A stretch of 64,000 bases of DNA from Drosophila pseudoobscura (lineage: Eukaryota > Arthropoda > Insecta > Diptera > Drosophilidae), in assembly GCF_009870125.1 (NCBI RefSeq), contig NC_046680.1:19115501-19179500 (forward strand), given 5' to 3'. The position numbers and the translations under genes are program-made. Below are positions 36,399-48,953 of this stretch, piece by piece. The notes under the pieces are model-generated. The model worked only from the letters and a program-made list of their open reading frames with translations, was not told the DNA's origin and did not search any database. The stretch's first letter is position 1. Every line of letters begins with the position of its first letter.

Positions 36399-39030
36399 AT
36401 GTGTTCAACCAGAAGATTGATATGTTTTTTTTTTTGGAATTTTAAGACTAAATCCTACAGATTGATGTGTTTTTCGATGGTAAATCCGAACCAAATTTCG
36501 TTTTCGATGTCCTTTTTTGGTTGGGGAACCTCATTTAAGGGGGGGAGGGGGCCCCCACCCCACCCCCTGATAATTAAATAAATATTACACTGTGCGATAA
36601 AAAGTGAAAACTTGAATGTTTTTTTTTCCACGAGACTAAAATTGGGGTCGAGCGTATCTGAAGGATTTCTAAGAGAAATGTATGACCTTCTCTATGGGGT
36701 CTATAGAGTGGCTATGCCTGAAGTTGGAAATTTCACACCATTTTAAAGGTTCCTTCTTTCCTTTGACCTGGTTTTCGGAGGCTTTTTAGGTCTCTTTTGT
36801 ATGGTATGGTCTTATTTTCGTAGATTAGTTCTTTAGTGGCTGTAATTCTCCTTAAAACTAGCTACTAATCCCTAAGATGTTCCAACGAATGCCAAGGTTA
36901 GGAGGTATTTAGTAAATCCCCAGCTTTTTATAGCACATTAGGCAATAAAGGCTTTTATGAGCCCTCCATAAGAGCCCGTCGAAACTCGAAACATTCGATT
37001 AAAATGGCCATCAATTGAAACGTTTCAATATTTAAATATTTGCAATTACATTTAAATGTTTGGCCATGTGCTGTCTGCGAAAATATCTTTATATTCGGCT
37101 TTTTTCGAGAGTGCCAATAAATTGCCCGACACAAAGTGTCAACGGAGGACGAAGGACCCGCTTATTTGCATACGTATCCCTGGCCTTCTCGATGCGGCTG
37201 GGAGGACCCTGCATGCCATTCCATTTCGCTACTTACAACCATATTATAATGGAATCCACACTTGCATATGTTGTCGCGGACGTTCCACCAGCTATAAATA
37301 TTATTGAATTGTTCTGCCACGCCCCTTTGGGCCTCTCAGTGTTGCAACAATGATTGCGGCAAGCGGATGTAAAAACCTTGGCAATGACAGTTTTTGGGGG
37401 GCTGGAACAGGGCCTCGGGTCTATGTCTATGTCGTCTACATCTCCGTCTGTTATGCAAATGTCTATAAAATATATATATGTATGTATCTCCGATGTGTGT
37501 GTGAACAACTGTTTATATGCAAATCTTTTATTTCGCTGTTGCCTCCGTTTTCATTTCTTATTTCCGCTGCAGGCCCGACACCGCCATCGCCATCGCCATT
37601 GGCTTTATTTTTACGAGTATGTATATATATATATATATGTATATATTCTGCATTAAATTAACATCAATAAAATGTTTGCCCCGTTTCGGACTGGACACCC
37701 CCCCTGTCTCTGTGTCCGGGGTGTCCTTCTCGTCCTCCTAGAGTGCTTTTCAGTGTCCTTTCTGTTTCCCTTTGTTGCACTTGTGCGTATTTTCAAGCTA
37801 ATGCCAACATGTGCTGCGATTTGTCCACAAATCCACCCCCCATCCCCCCCACAAATGGTCTCCATCTTTTCCTGCCTCGGCAGCTGTTTCTTCTCCTCGT
37901 CCTCTGGCTGTTCCTGTCTGCTTCTTCGACAGTTTTACAGTCAGTTTCATTCATTTCCTTGCGCCGAAAGACATTTGCATTTGACAGTTTTGGCACCTTC
38001 CTGGGATCCCGCCGAACAGGAAGAAAAGTTCCAACTGAAGAGGGAAGAAAGTGAGAGAGAGAGAGAGAGTGCAAGAGGTGAAAGGTGAAAGGGAAAATGA
38101 TAAATGGATATGCACGAATCTATGACTCAAGATGTCGCCGTTTTCCCACCTTCATGGCTTCATCCTACGGCTCCATTAGATGTTTCCAAAGTGGAATTAA
38201 ATCAAGACTTGCTTACTAGTTGGTGAATCCCCTGAAATCGGTGAATCCCCCTCCCCCCACAGAAGGACAGTCCCTCATGTTGGGCTCTGATGGATTTCCC
38301 TGCCCATTCGACTCTTGTTAATCAAATTAAGTGCAGGCTAATGCTTGGGCAAAATGCAGAGCCACTCCCCCGCTTTTCACAAGAATTATTACAACCCATC
38401 AGTGGGTGGCTCGCTCCTTCTCCCCCTGTTTGCCCACTCGAAAAATGATGAATAATAAATTGCTAATCATAAATATTGCGAAATCAGGCGAATGAAAAGC
38501 GAGAGAAATGGCCAAGAAAAGACCGAATGAAAAGAACGGAAACGGCTAACAAGAGTTAACCCCCCACCGATGGAAGTGGGGGGGGGGGGGATTTTTTTTA
38601 CACGCTAAAAAGCAAAACAATACCAAAAGTACACATTGTTAAATTGAAAGGAAACAAATGTAAAATTTATACAGCTGCAGTGCCCTTCCTTTTCCGGCTT
38701 GAATGCAAAATCAAAGTGTGGCAGGAGGCAGGAGCGGAGGCAGGGGCGCCCGGCTAGCAGCCAGTGTGTTTGCCCTATTATCGAACCCAAATGTTGTAAC
38801 TGTGGGCGCCGTCGAGTGGGTGGGATTTTCCGTTTTTGTAGTACAAAATTATGGTGGGGGGTGGATGGGGGGTGGTGAATGCTGGCATATGATTAATTTA
38901 GCGTTATCAAATTGATTGGATTATCGCCAAGGGAAGGGAAAGGAGCGGGCAAGATGTGGGTGAGGGCTGTGGGTGAGGGCTGAGATTTGTGTAAGAAATT
39001 ATATGTATTACATGTTATGGATGAGTGTTT
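36399..39030. other. Intergenic region without recognised genes
   Basis: AT-rich to moderately GC DNA with TA microsatellites (about 37620-37645) and GA tracts (about 38050-38070). Nothing gene-like with splice support. Confidence 0.55.
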
Positions 39031-39034
39031 CAAA

Positions 39035-39820
39035 GTATAATAGTTACAAGGCATAAAAGATATTGTATTGTATAACAGTTGCTGTGTTTAACAGTTGCTG
39101 TGTATAACAATTACTGTGTATAACAGTTACTGTGTATAATCATTACTGTGTATAACAGTTACTTTCAGTCACAATAGTTCCTTTGTATAAAAGTACTACT
39201 ATTTATAAAAAATTACGTTGTATAACAGTTACTTTTTCTAATAGTTACAATGTATAACAGTTACACTGTACATCAGTTAGCTTTTATAGCAGTTACATTT
39301 TATAATATTTACCATGTATAACAGTTACATTGTATTGTAGCTACGTTGTATAACAGTTACACTGTATAACAGTTACACTGTTTAATAGTTACGCTGCATA
39401 ATAGCTGCCAAGTATAACAGTTACGTTGTATAACAGTTACGTTGTATAACAGTTACTGTGTATATTGTAGCTATGTTTTATAACAGTAACATTTAAGAAT
39501 ACATAGCCTCTATGTATAACAGTTACGCTTAATAGTTAAAATGTATAACAGTTACACTGTATATTAGTTACGATGCATAACAACTACATTGTAGAACAGC
39601 AACGATATACGAGAGTTGCAACGAACAGCGTGTATAACAGTTATATAACAGTATAACAGCTCAAATGTATACAAAATTCAACTTTACGCAAAGCAATTGA
39701 AATGTATAACAGTTACAACGCATAGCTGTTACTATGTATAACAATTTAGATGGATACATTTCCATTGTATAACAGTTTTAGCGGTACAGTTAAAATATTC
39801 AGTATAACAGTTACACAGTT
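39035..39820. repeat. Degenerate minisatellite based on TATAACAGTTAC
   Basis: About 0.8 kb is made of variable copies, roughly 16-22 bp apart, of the core TGTATAACAGTTAC, with more than thirty recognisable copies. The copies have diverged at many positions, so the array looks old. It lies about 0.6 kb upstream of the probable first exon of the DEG/ENaC gene. Confidence 0.9.
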
Positions 39821-40389
39821 TGGTTGGAAGGGTGGACCCATGGGCTCGTAGAACACTAGTTTGGGCTTTTATTCCATGGAATATTTTCCTCTCTGCTGTT
39901 CTCCTTCCCCTCTCTTGAGGCCCACACCCCACTCAGGACTCAGAGAGGCTCCCCCTCTGGTCCTCGCCCCGACCACAGCTTGTGGCAGGTTCCCCCAACG
40001 CAGCCGTCAAATCCGGACAATTGCCACTCGCATCGACTTTCAGAATTGTTATCCCGACCGCAACATGGCGCAGCCCCGGCAGCCCCCATCGATCGAGTAA
40101 TTAGCGCGCTCTCCCCTCCCCTCCCCACCCGCCCCAAAAAAAAAAAGAAGAAATCAATACAATCTGAGGGCCAGCATCGCCAGCACCAATCAAAATCAGA
40201 GTCCGATTCCGATTCCGACTCCGAATTCGAATCCGAGTTACGTTTCGTGTGGGCCAGGCCCAAAAGCCATGCCAAAAATGGCCCGAAAGGGCAATCAGTG
40301 ACCAAAATCGAGGGCCGCCGGCCCGGCAGCTGCCCAGTTTCTCAGGGGTGCGGGGGTGCGGGGGTGGGGCGGAAAATCGGTGGAACAAA

Positions 40390-40479
40390 AGTCAAGTGCA
40401 GGCCGTCGACGGGCGACAGTTCGTTGGCGGTCACTAAACAGTCAGCAGTAGTCCATCAATCCACCAGTTAACGTTAACG
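40390..40479 (+). promoter_or_regulatory. Candidate 5' UTR exon of the DEG/ENaC gene
   Basis: Non-coding sequence ends at a strong donor (AACG then gtaagt) at 40480. The matching acceptor would be TCTTCCAG at 43146-43153, only 31 bases before the channel gene's ATG at 43185. This predicts a 2.67-kb 5' UTR intron. The 5' edge given is approximate. Confidence 0.4.
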
Positions 40480-40650
40480 GTAAGTCCAAGTGGGCCAAAA
40501 TATGCATTTAATTGAATTTCCCGTTCGATGGGAGAAACTGTTGCACATGCAACCGCGAATTGTTCACTGCTGGCGACAACCACAGCCCAACAATTTGCAG
40601 CGGCAGCGGCAGCATCTTGTTGTAAGAAACATACAGAGCCCCAGGCCAGC

Positions 40651-40832
40651 ATCCTTACAGCAGGGAGCAGGGAAAGTCGTGGTCCAACATCCTTACGGAG
40701 GAGCAGGGAAGGTCGTGGGCCAACATTCTTACGGAGGAGCAGGGAAAGTCGTGGGCCAACATCCTTACGGAGGAGCAGGGAAAGTCGTGGGCCAACATCC
40801 TCACGGAGGAGCAGGGAAAGTCGTGGCCGAAG
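40651..40832 (+). repeat. 36-bp tandem repeat, five copies
   Basis: Five copies of a unit containing CTTACGGAGGAGCAGGGAAA. The last four repeat exactly every 36 bp; the first is spaced 38. Because 36 is divisible by three, one plus-strand frame stays open across it (a GAGKVVGQHPYG repeat). It lies inside the presumed first intron of the DEG/ENaC gene and is probably non-coding. Confidence 0.85.
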
Positions 40833-42078
40833 GAGAACGAAGGGGAGGCCTCCCCTTGTTCGCTGCAGTATCCACAGATTCCGAAAGTCCTGAGAAACGG
40901 CAGAAGGGTTGTGCGGAAATGCAGGCCGAGTTAGCTATATGTTGCTGCTGTTGCTGCTCCATGAATATTCATGGCATCATGGCCGGAGCCAGACCAGACA
41001 ACAGGGGGGGGAGTGCCCCCACACCCGCCTCAGAGAGGCAGAGAACAAAGTTGCAGCAAACAATGAAGAGGAATGGCAAAAGACAAAACATGAAACCAAA
41101 TAAATAAACAAATGTCAAGCCAAAGAGTGGCACAGGCGAAGGCGGACACGGAATCGGAGACAGAGGCGGACGCGAAAGCCAAGAAATTGGCGTGAAAATA
41201 AATCAAGAAATAAATTGGAAAATTTGTTATTTCAACGAGTGAATCGGGGAAAGACTCCGCTGGCAAATCAAATGTGTTTGTTCATGCCTGTTTGACGTCG
41301 GAGTTTATGAAGGAATTGATGGGAAGGCAGGAGGATCGATAAATGGAAGATCTACAGAACACAGCATTCATTGATTCATCTCTTCCAACTCCATGACAAT
41401 CCCCATCTGGATATTACCTATTTTGGGATTCCCCTTCCAGCGTTGTCCACCTTCTGCTCCTGCGATTCCTCCTTCTGCTTGGCTCCTCGATCCCTCCTGC
41501 TCTTTGGTCGGCTCAAGAGTAGGTTAAATGCCTTCCAGGCAGCTTTTTTCCCCACAAAGTGAAGGCCAATTAAAATGGCCTTTAAGCGTTCCTCTTTGTT
41601 TTTTGCAATATTAATTAACACGAAAAAGGCAGAGAGCACAAACATATCCAAGGCAAAGGATGGCCATGGACTCGGTTGAATCGAGGTCGCCGGCAGGGGA
41701 TCGGGCGGCGGTCAGCCAGGAGGATGCCGGCCAAATGCCTTCATTTAATTGTAAAATATTACATTTTAAACAATATCCATTAAATGCCAGCAGCAGCTTA
41801 AGCCACAGGCCACTCGATCCACTCCCCCCCTTGCCGTGTTTCCAGTGCAATCTCGTATCGACTGCCAAAGGTAATCAACTGCAAAAAAGGAAAGCTTTTA
41901 ATGTTGCCCGTGTGCTGGGGCGTCTGGACCTTTGTCCTGGACCCCCGGGAACCCCAGTCCGGAATGGACGACGGCCGGCCGCTCATTTAAATGCAAATTT
42001 AAATGCAATTTTAACCCGTCCAAGGACCGCATCGCCCCCCACCGACAAAAACAAAAGTCCGTTTCCGTGATCGGGGGG

Positions 42079-42084
42079 TTTATT
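42079..42084 (-). terminator. Poly(A) signal overlapping a stop codon
   Basis: On the minus strand TGAATAAA fuses the stop codon of the FAM76-like gene with AATAAA, predicting a 3' UTR of only a few tens of bases. Confidence 0.5.
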
Positions 42085-42479
42085 CAATCACTCAAATTCA
42101 CATCCTCCGCCAGGCCGGCCGCACACTTGATCTCCCGCCAACGCTCGGTGACCGAGGGGTTGTGTCCCGCCGGAGTCTTGAGCTGCAGCTGCAGCTGCAG
42201 CTGCAACAGCAGCTCGGCCTTCTCCCGCGTCGGTGGCGGCTTCTGTCCGAAGGCGTGCTGCATCAGAAAGTAGTCGCAGCGCTTGCAGTACTGCTGCTGG
42301 CCATTCGTCGGCTCGAATAGTTGGTCGCAGATGGCGCACTGCTTGTCGGCCAGGCGGCAGCGGCGGCAGCGAAGCTGCCGCGACGAGAGGTCCACCCACA
42401 GGAAGCGTTGAAAGCACTTGGTGCACAGGTACCACCGGTCGTCGGGTGCGTCGACGATCTCGACGACAACAGGATCCAT
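42084..42479 (-). CDS. Short FAM76-like zinc-ribbon protein
   Basis: 131 residues from the ATG at 42479; the frame further upstream has no ATG. Four CxxC pairs (C19/C22, C38/C41, C48/C51, C65/C68) match in order and spacing the N-terminal zinc-ribbon region of the FAM76 family, including the CTKC start. FAM76 proteins are normally about 300 residues or more with a C-terminal coiled coil. Here that part is replaced by a QLQLQLQL run (encoded by a CAGCTG repeat) and a short tail, so this is a truncated or diverged relative. It probably binds zinc; its partner and location are unknown. It lies antisense inside the presumed 5' intron of the DEG/ENaC gene. AATAAA overlaps its stop codon (TGAATAAA). 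Confidence 0.8.
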   Translation of the reverse strand: MDPVVVEIVDAPDDRWYLCTKCFQRFLWVDLSSRQLRCRRCRLADKQCAICDQLFEPTNGQQQYCKRCDYFLMQHAFGQKPPPTREKAELLLQLQLQLQLKTPAGHNPSVTERWREIKCAAGLAEDVNLSD

Positions 42480-43184
42480 TTCCGCTGGCAGACCAAATCG
42501 AGGAATCAATAAAATTTCAACGTAAAATTGTCAAACAATGACGTGTCACATGTGAGTGCCAGGGCAGCCCTGTTTCCTGGGTGGGCGGCAACCCTGCGGC
42601 GGATACAGTTATCAAACTGAAAACTGATTGAGATCAATCTGAGGGCCCATCCAATTACCATTTTAATCGCAATCCCTTCAGCCTTTAACAAAGTTATAGC
42701 CAGTCCACAATCGTGGAATACTGAATACTGAATACTGAATGATTACCACGAAGCGGGGATACATGTGTATATGTAGTGCCTCGTAGTGCCTGGGTCATCA
42801 GGCTCCCTTTCAAGCACTGATTGCATTCTGTGCGCCGTCCTCGTCACTCAATGGATTTACTCGACTGGAGCATCGGACATTGGGCATAATTTACAGCGCA
42901 TTAAAAACTCCAATAATGATTTATTGTTGTCCTGGCGAATGGCGCCTGGCGCCTGCTGCCACACCGCAAAAACATATTTAAAGCAACGCATTTATATTTA
43001 ATGAACAGCAAACGGAGGCACGAAACAACGAGTTCTGAGAACTGAACCGCAAAGCGAAAATACGTGGGCTTAAACCATGTCCCGCCCCTCCTCGTTGCTG
43101 GACAATTGAAGTCTTCTTTCGCTCCTAAAACCAGCTTTAATTCTGTCTTCCAGCGTCGCCCAGAGGTATCCCAAGCCAGCGACG

Positions 43185-44123
43185 ATGGGAAGGAACAGCG
43201 CTGAAAGCTGGGACGGCAACGATGAATCCACATCCCACTCGCGGCGGACATCGTCGACGGCCTCGCTGCAGCCCCGGCTGGGTCCTGGTCTGCTCCTCTT
43301 TCCCGGCAACGCGCAAAAGCAGAGTCCGGGACTCGATGCGGCAGGCACAAAAACAATTCCAAATGCTAATGACGACCACGTTCCCGTTAATCAGCAGCGC
43401 AGTATTCGCTGCATTCGACGACCGCCATTGTGGCAGCCCCCGCCGCCATCGAAGGGCGGTCCGGAAGAGCAGGAGCTGGTCCCCGATCAAATTCCGGACG
43501 CGAAACGGGGCGCCCCCAAGCTGGGGGCCAAAGTGCACGCATTCATAATCGAGTTCCTGCAGGGCTCCTCCATACACGGCTTCATTTATTTGGCCAAACT
43601 CGGCTTAAATTTCGTCGAACGGTGAGTCCTGCGGTCGTCCTGCAGTCGTCCTGCTGTAGAGGCCTTTCAGGGGGTCTCCTGCAAAGGGAGAATCCGTCGA
43701 AAGTGCCACAAATAGAGTCCCAGAAAGCCCTCCCCTCCCCGTCCCACCCTCCAATCCAAACCCTTTAATTTTTAATCAAATATTTGGCCAACATTTCCAC
43801 TCAATTAATTTACAAGCAAAATTTCAGTTAAGCCTCATTACGCGGCCACAAGCCGCAAGTAGAACTTTTCCACGGGATTATTTTGGCCCACCGCCGTAGA
43901 GTGGAAAACTAAAACGATACAAAACTACAAGTCGAGGACTTAAAGGGGGAAGGGAAGTGCGTGCCAAGGTCCTGGTCCAAGGACTGGGCCCAGAGAAATA
44001 CTATATATTTTGCCCACACATCTTCCGTTTTGTGTGCGGCTCGGGGAGGGATTTGGATTTTTCGTGCGGTGCAATAAATCCTTAAAAACTGACATGACAT
44101 GACAAACAGGATTACACACAGCC

Positions 44124-44156
<33 letters not shown>

Positions 44157-47100
44157 GGTCTTGGTCCTGGCACGGAAGGGCAGCCGGATGCAGGGCGTAG
44201 AGGAGCGGAGGTGGCAAATCTGTCAGAGGGCGGCTGAGGGTTAATTAGTGGATAACACAGCCAGGCCAAGGAGAGGGCCAAGGGCCAATGGCCAAGGGCT
44301 TACACTGAAAGATCTTGAACAGAAAGATTTCCGAAAAATATTTAAAAAAAAATAAAGGAAAAATATGGAAATAATTTCTAAAAGTTCGAAAATTATACTT
44401 TTGAAAAATACTGAAAAATACTGCATTTAAAGGTTCAAGTTTTTCGTGGCAGTGCAGTGTAGTCTCCACTTTCTTCCTCATAAAACGAGCTCAATTACAA
44501 TTATTGTTAGTTTTTGGACAGGCTTCACCCCCCCCCCAAGCACCACTGACAGGTGCTGCCCCCCCCCCCCCCCCCAACACCCCACCTCCCCAAATGGGAG
44601 GAGGGCCACTGAGAGCTCGGGCGAATGATTTGTGAAATGTATTCCCCATTCGTACAAAAATAGAACAGTGCAGGAATATGCTTTGCCATGGCGAAAAATC
44701 AGCTTGTGACGCACAAATTTCTGGATTATACACAACTCCAACCCCCGACCCCCGACCTCCAACCTGCGACCTGCAACCAGAGCTTAAGTCCGCCCACTCC
44801 ACTTCACTCGCAGAACTACAACATTTTCCACAAAAATATATAAAGCAGAACCCACACAAAAAACAATCTGAAAACCACAAAAAAAAATGCATAGACAAGA
44901 GGGGAAAGAGGAAAAGAGGGGAATGAGGAAAAGAGGGCAAAGAGGGGAATGAGGAAAAGAGTCTGTGCCGCTGACATGTGATAACCTCAATTTTACAAGC
45001 GTTGATATGGCAACCACCTTATATGAGGGCTTTAGTGCCAGGACAGGTGTGTATGATGGCCCCTGCACAGTCCCTGCCTGTGGCTGTGCCTGTGGCTCTG
45101 CCTGTGGCTGTGCCTGTGGCAGGAGGCGCCTAATCCGGAACCAAAAACTGCAAATGCAAATGCAAAAACACGCACAGGATTAGGGTCGTGTCTCCATGGG
45201 AGTGCAGCAAAAGCTCTGTTCAGAGGCAAACAAAAAATACAATATCAAACAAAGCCATCAATGAAGTATTCAAAAAAAAAGAAGAAGGTATTTCAGGGAT
45301 TGGGTGGGCTTTAATTACCATTCCAGCCGCTAGTTTTTAAGCCTTTTGGGTGCCCCCTCGGAGGGCCACAATCCCTTGATTGAGGCGCCCCCTCGGAAGA
45401 CTACAATCCCTTGATTGAGGCGCCGCACGATCTTGCCTATCGCTTGGATTAAAACTCTTAAAAAACATTTTCTCAGTGGGGGGAGGGGTTCAGGAATCTC
45501 ACATATGAAATCCCACACCGAAATCCAAGTCTGGAAATTTCTGATTCGCATAACTCTGGCAGCCGTACGCCGGAACGGAGCAACCCTTCAGAGTCCTTCA
45601 TGCTCGTCTCGCATAACGAGTATTACGGCATCAAACATGCATCACTGGGCCTCATTCACGCACAAATTTCATGCATATGAGTGTCGGGATGATGAAACAA
45701 AGCAAATAAATTGCACACCAGACAGACGGACGGACAGACGGACGGGAAATGGCCGGGGGAGTCTGTCATATATGTATGTATGATGTCCAAAAGGAATTTT
45801 GTGGTGTTAGACAAAGCACAGCACTCAACTGTCACGGAAGCAAGGACCACACGATAAAAATACAAAAAAAAAAACAGACAAAGAAAACTTCATAGAAAAA
45901 ACAAAAAAAAAAAAAGAGTTGGAAAATATTTGGAAAATTAAAAGCCAAGCAGAAAGGACTGTGTGTGTGTGTCTTTATGAGCCATTGCTGGCTTCGAAAC
46001 TGTCATTGTGGACGGCAATCGCCAGAAAATGGAAAATTCTCCAAGGATTTTTGGCGACTTGTGTCTCAGTCGAAGGAAGGAAGGAAATGGGGTGAAGAAA
46101 AAGGGGTGGCAAAAGCGTTGACGCGTTCATTGACTCCTGCGCTGTGGGCCTTCGCATTGGTCATAATTCTTTCCCGCATAATGCGCACGGAAAAGTTTAC
46201 ACGCAATAGATTTTTATGTCCTTTGGGAGAGTGTGCACCCCCCCCATTGCCCCATACATCATTCCCGAAGGGTATCCTGGGCCCTCTCAGAGACAACGGA
46301 TCGCTATGCAGCATCTCAGACTTTCTTTCTTTCTTTCTCCCCCTTGCGAAGAATGCTCTGGTTCGCGTTCATCTGCGTGGCTCTGTTCAGCATCATATCG
46401 CTGAGCAAGCGGACCTGGCATCGCTTCCAGACCTCACCCATGGTCATATCCATGGATCGCAACAAGCTGGTGTGGAACACGAGCTTCCCCTCGCTGACCG
46501 TGTGTCCGCACAAGCGCATCGATGAGCTCAAAGTGGAGGAGTACATACTGTGAGTGAGTCCCAGAATTCCAGTGAAGCCTGCAAGACCTATCTCTCTCTG
46601 TCGCAGGGCCCATGAGGAGGACTTTGAGACCGAGGAGGATCAAGAGGATTTCCGTGATTTTATTGTGAAACTTGCCAGCCTCACGTACGACAACTTGGAG
46701 TCCCTGCCGCTGAACAAGTCCTTCGGGATCTCGGGCGAAAAGTACTTGGATTTGCTTTACGAATTGAAATGGGCCTTCGAGCCGGAAATCAGCAGCGGCG
46801 CCGCCGTCAAAATGTTCATCTACGAGACCCAAACGGAGTTTGGCATTTGCCATGCCGTCAACTCGTTGGTCGCCCGCTACAATTCCTTTGAGTGAGTGGC
46901 GGCCGGGCGACGGCACACATCCGGATATGATTTTATGGCTTTTGGCTTCCCATCCCATCCCCTCCCTTTCCATTCCATTCTCTGTAGTTATTGGCGCTCG
47001 AATGATTGGAGCATCCTGGACCATGGAGATCGTGTGACTGTGCATCCGCTGGATGGTGAAATCTACGCTCAGATTATCAACCTGTCGACCGCCTACGATG

Positions 47101-48853
47101 TCTACTTCCACGGAGCCGGGGATGTGCCGAGCATATCCAAGCAGCGCTACACGTTCCCGGAGAGCGACTACACCACCGTCGAGCTGATTGCCCTCGAAAT
47201 CTACACGAACGAGGAGGCCAGAGCGTGAGTTGTGCCACTCTCTCTATGGACCTCGGTAACACCCGTTAATCTCTCTGGGGCCGCAGGTTCACCACCAAAC
47301 AGAGGAGCTGCCGCTTCAACTATGAGGCCGAGGACATGCAGTCGGTGCCCATCTATAGCTTCGGTCTCTGCCTCTCCGAGTGCCGCATGTTCTTCGCTCT
47401 GCGTGCCTGCGGCTGCATACCGCACTTTTACCGGAACCGCCGTGAGCATAATCATCATATTCCACCCAACCATCCATCCATCCTTCCATCCATCGATCCC
47501 ACTTAATTGTCTCCATTAAAGTTAACTTTTATGTCCCGGACGATGCGGCATTAATGCTGCTACTCGGTGGTCATAAAACGCTTAAAGTCTCGTAGTTTAA
47601 GTTGAAACCCGTCCAATCTCCTTCTCTCTTTCTCTGTCCCCTCTCTCCACAGTACGGAACGGACGGCGACTCCCTGTTTGCGGCCTGGAGGGCATCGGTT
47701 GTTTGGTCAGAATTAAACGTGAGTAACCATCCCCCCCCCAACCACCCTTTGAAACATGCAAATATTTAGCCTGCTCGAGAAATTCGATTTGAATTTCACA
47801 CAAATTTCCTAGAACGTGACCATAATTTCGGGATAGCCAGATGCCTGGTTGCTTGAAGAGTAATTATAATATTGAGTAAACCCGAGTTGGAGGCTGTTTC
47901 CGTTTTGTGGAGAGAACCTTTGAACTATTGACTATATATTTATAAAACATTAGTATATAATATATATCGGGCCCATTTTCCAGGCGAGATAATCTCATTG
48001 AAATCGGACAAATACAAAATCAATTGCAATTGTTTGGCCAACTGTGACGATTCCAACTTCTTTGTGCAGTCCCATGTAAGTAGACTCCCCCTGCCCCCGC
48101 CCCCTAGTCTTACGCCTTAACTGTAAAATGTTTACGGCAAACAGAAGCACCATGGAGCGGTGGTCGTTACCGCCGCATTTCAAGTGGAAAAATAAGCGAA
48201 TATTTTCGGGGGGGAGCAGCAGAGCATTCGCTTCGCCTTAAACAAACATCAAAATTGTAGTCCGGGCTATAAAAAATAATAACGCGCAAAAGTTGCACGC
48301 AGCCGGGACGCCTTGAAATATGCAATTATTGTATTTCAGGGTCTTATGGGAGCAAAAGTTTTCATCTTCAACATTTTTTTTTTTTTCGCGCTTTTGCGTG
48401 CGGCGAAAGTTTTGTACATTTAATAATAATTTTTGCTTACTTGCCTTGTTATTTCGATGATGTTGTTGTCGTTGTTGTTGTGCTTGTCCTGGTTCTTATT
48501 CCGCTTAATACTGGTTTCTCTCCCACACACACACCACCCACACCACCCACACCACCCACACCACTTGTGTGGTTAGCGCTCGCGTGTCTGGTTTCTGGGC
48601 GCTAATCTACAGTGGGGCATAATCGATTATCCCAAAATGCAGCTCCGCCGCGATGTGCTCTTCTCCTTTGCCGATGTCTTGGGTGAGTTTTCGGGGACAA
48701 TACCTGTATGGAGAAAACCTTAAGGAACTCTTTTCTTTTCCAGTTTATATTGGCGGCCTGGTGGGCTTCTTTCTGGGCTGCAGTGCTTTGAGCTTCACTG
48801 AGATCATATATTACTTCACGGCTCGATTTGTGCGGCGCATGTTCTTCAATTGA
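43185..48853 (+). CDS. Pickpocket-family DEG/ENaC sodium channel subunit
   Basis: Nine coding exons: 43185-43621, 46352-46549, 46607-46891, 46988-47224, 47287-47441, 47653-47718, 47984-48075, 48577-48682 and 48744-48853. All are joined by GT-AG sites with matching phase, giving 561 residues. Seen: a Pro-rich cytoplasmic N-terminus, the gating HG motif (H131-G132 in SSIHGF), TM1 at about 147-164, and a large extracellular domain. That domain carries family cysteine blocks (GICHAVNSL, LCLSECRMFFALRACGCIPHFY, LPVCGLEGIGC, INCNCLANC) and the pre-TM2 stretch IIDYPKMQLRRDVLFSFADVL. TM2 (about 526-552) carries LGCSALS at the GxS selectivity filter. Family knowledge: trimeric amiloride-sensitive cation channels at the plasma membrane, used for mechanosensation, chemosensation or fluid balance. 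Which pickpocket gene it is cannot be told. Exon 8's acceptor (GGTTAG) is the weakest junction. Confidence 0.93.
44124..44151. repeat. (GA)n microsatellite
   Basis: About fourteen AG units in intron 1 of the DEG/ENaC gene. Confidence 0.9.
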
Positions 48854-48920
48854 TGGAAAAATACACGAATTAGTTGCTATAATGAACAAATAATACAACT
48901 TTTTACTCACCTTTAAACCG

Positions 48921-48926
48921 AATAAA
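48921..48926 (+). terminator. Poly(A) signal of the DEG/ENaC gene
   Basis: AATAAA lies 67 bases after the stop codon and is followed by a T-rich stretch. Confidence 0.5.
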
Positions 48927-48953
48927 CTTTTTTTCGTAGTCCCATCACACGTA

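Noticed and set aside
40490-41107. 205-codon frame with a 12-residue repeat
   Set aside because: Opened by the 36-bp minisatellite; it starts with a non-ATG codon and the flanks lack protein character. It lies in the presumed UTR intron.
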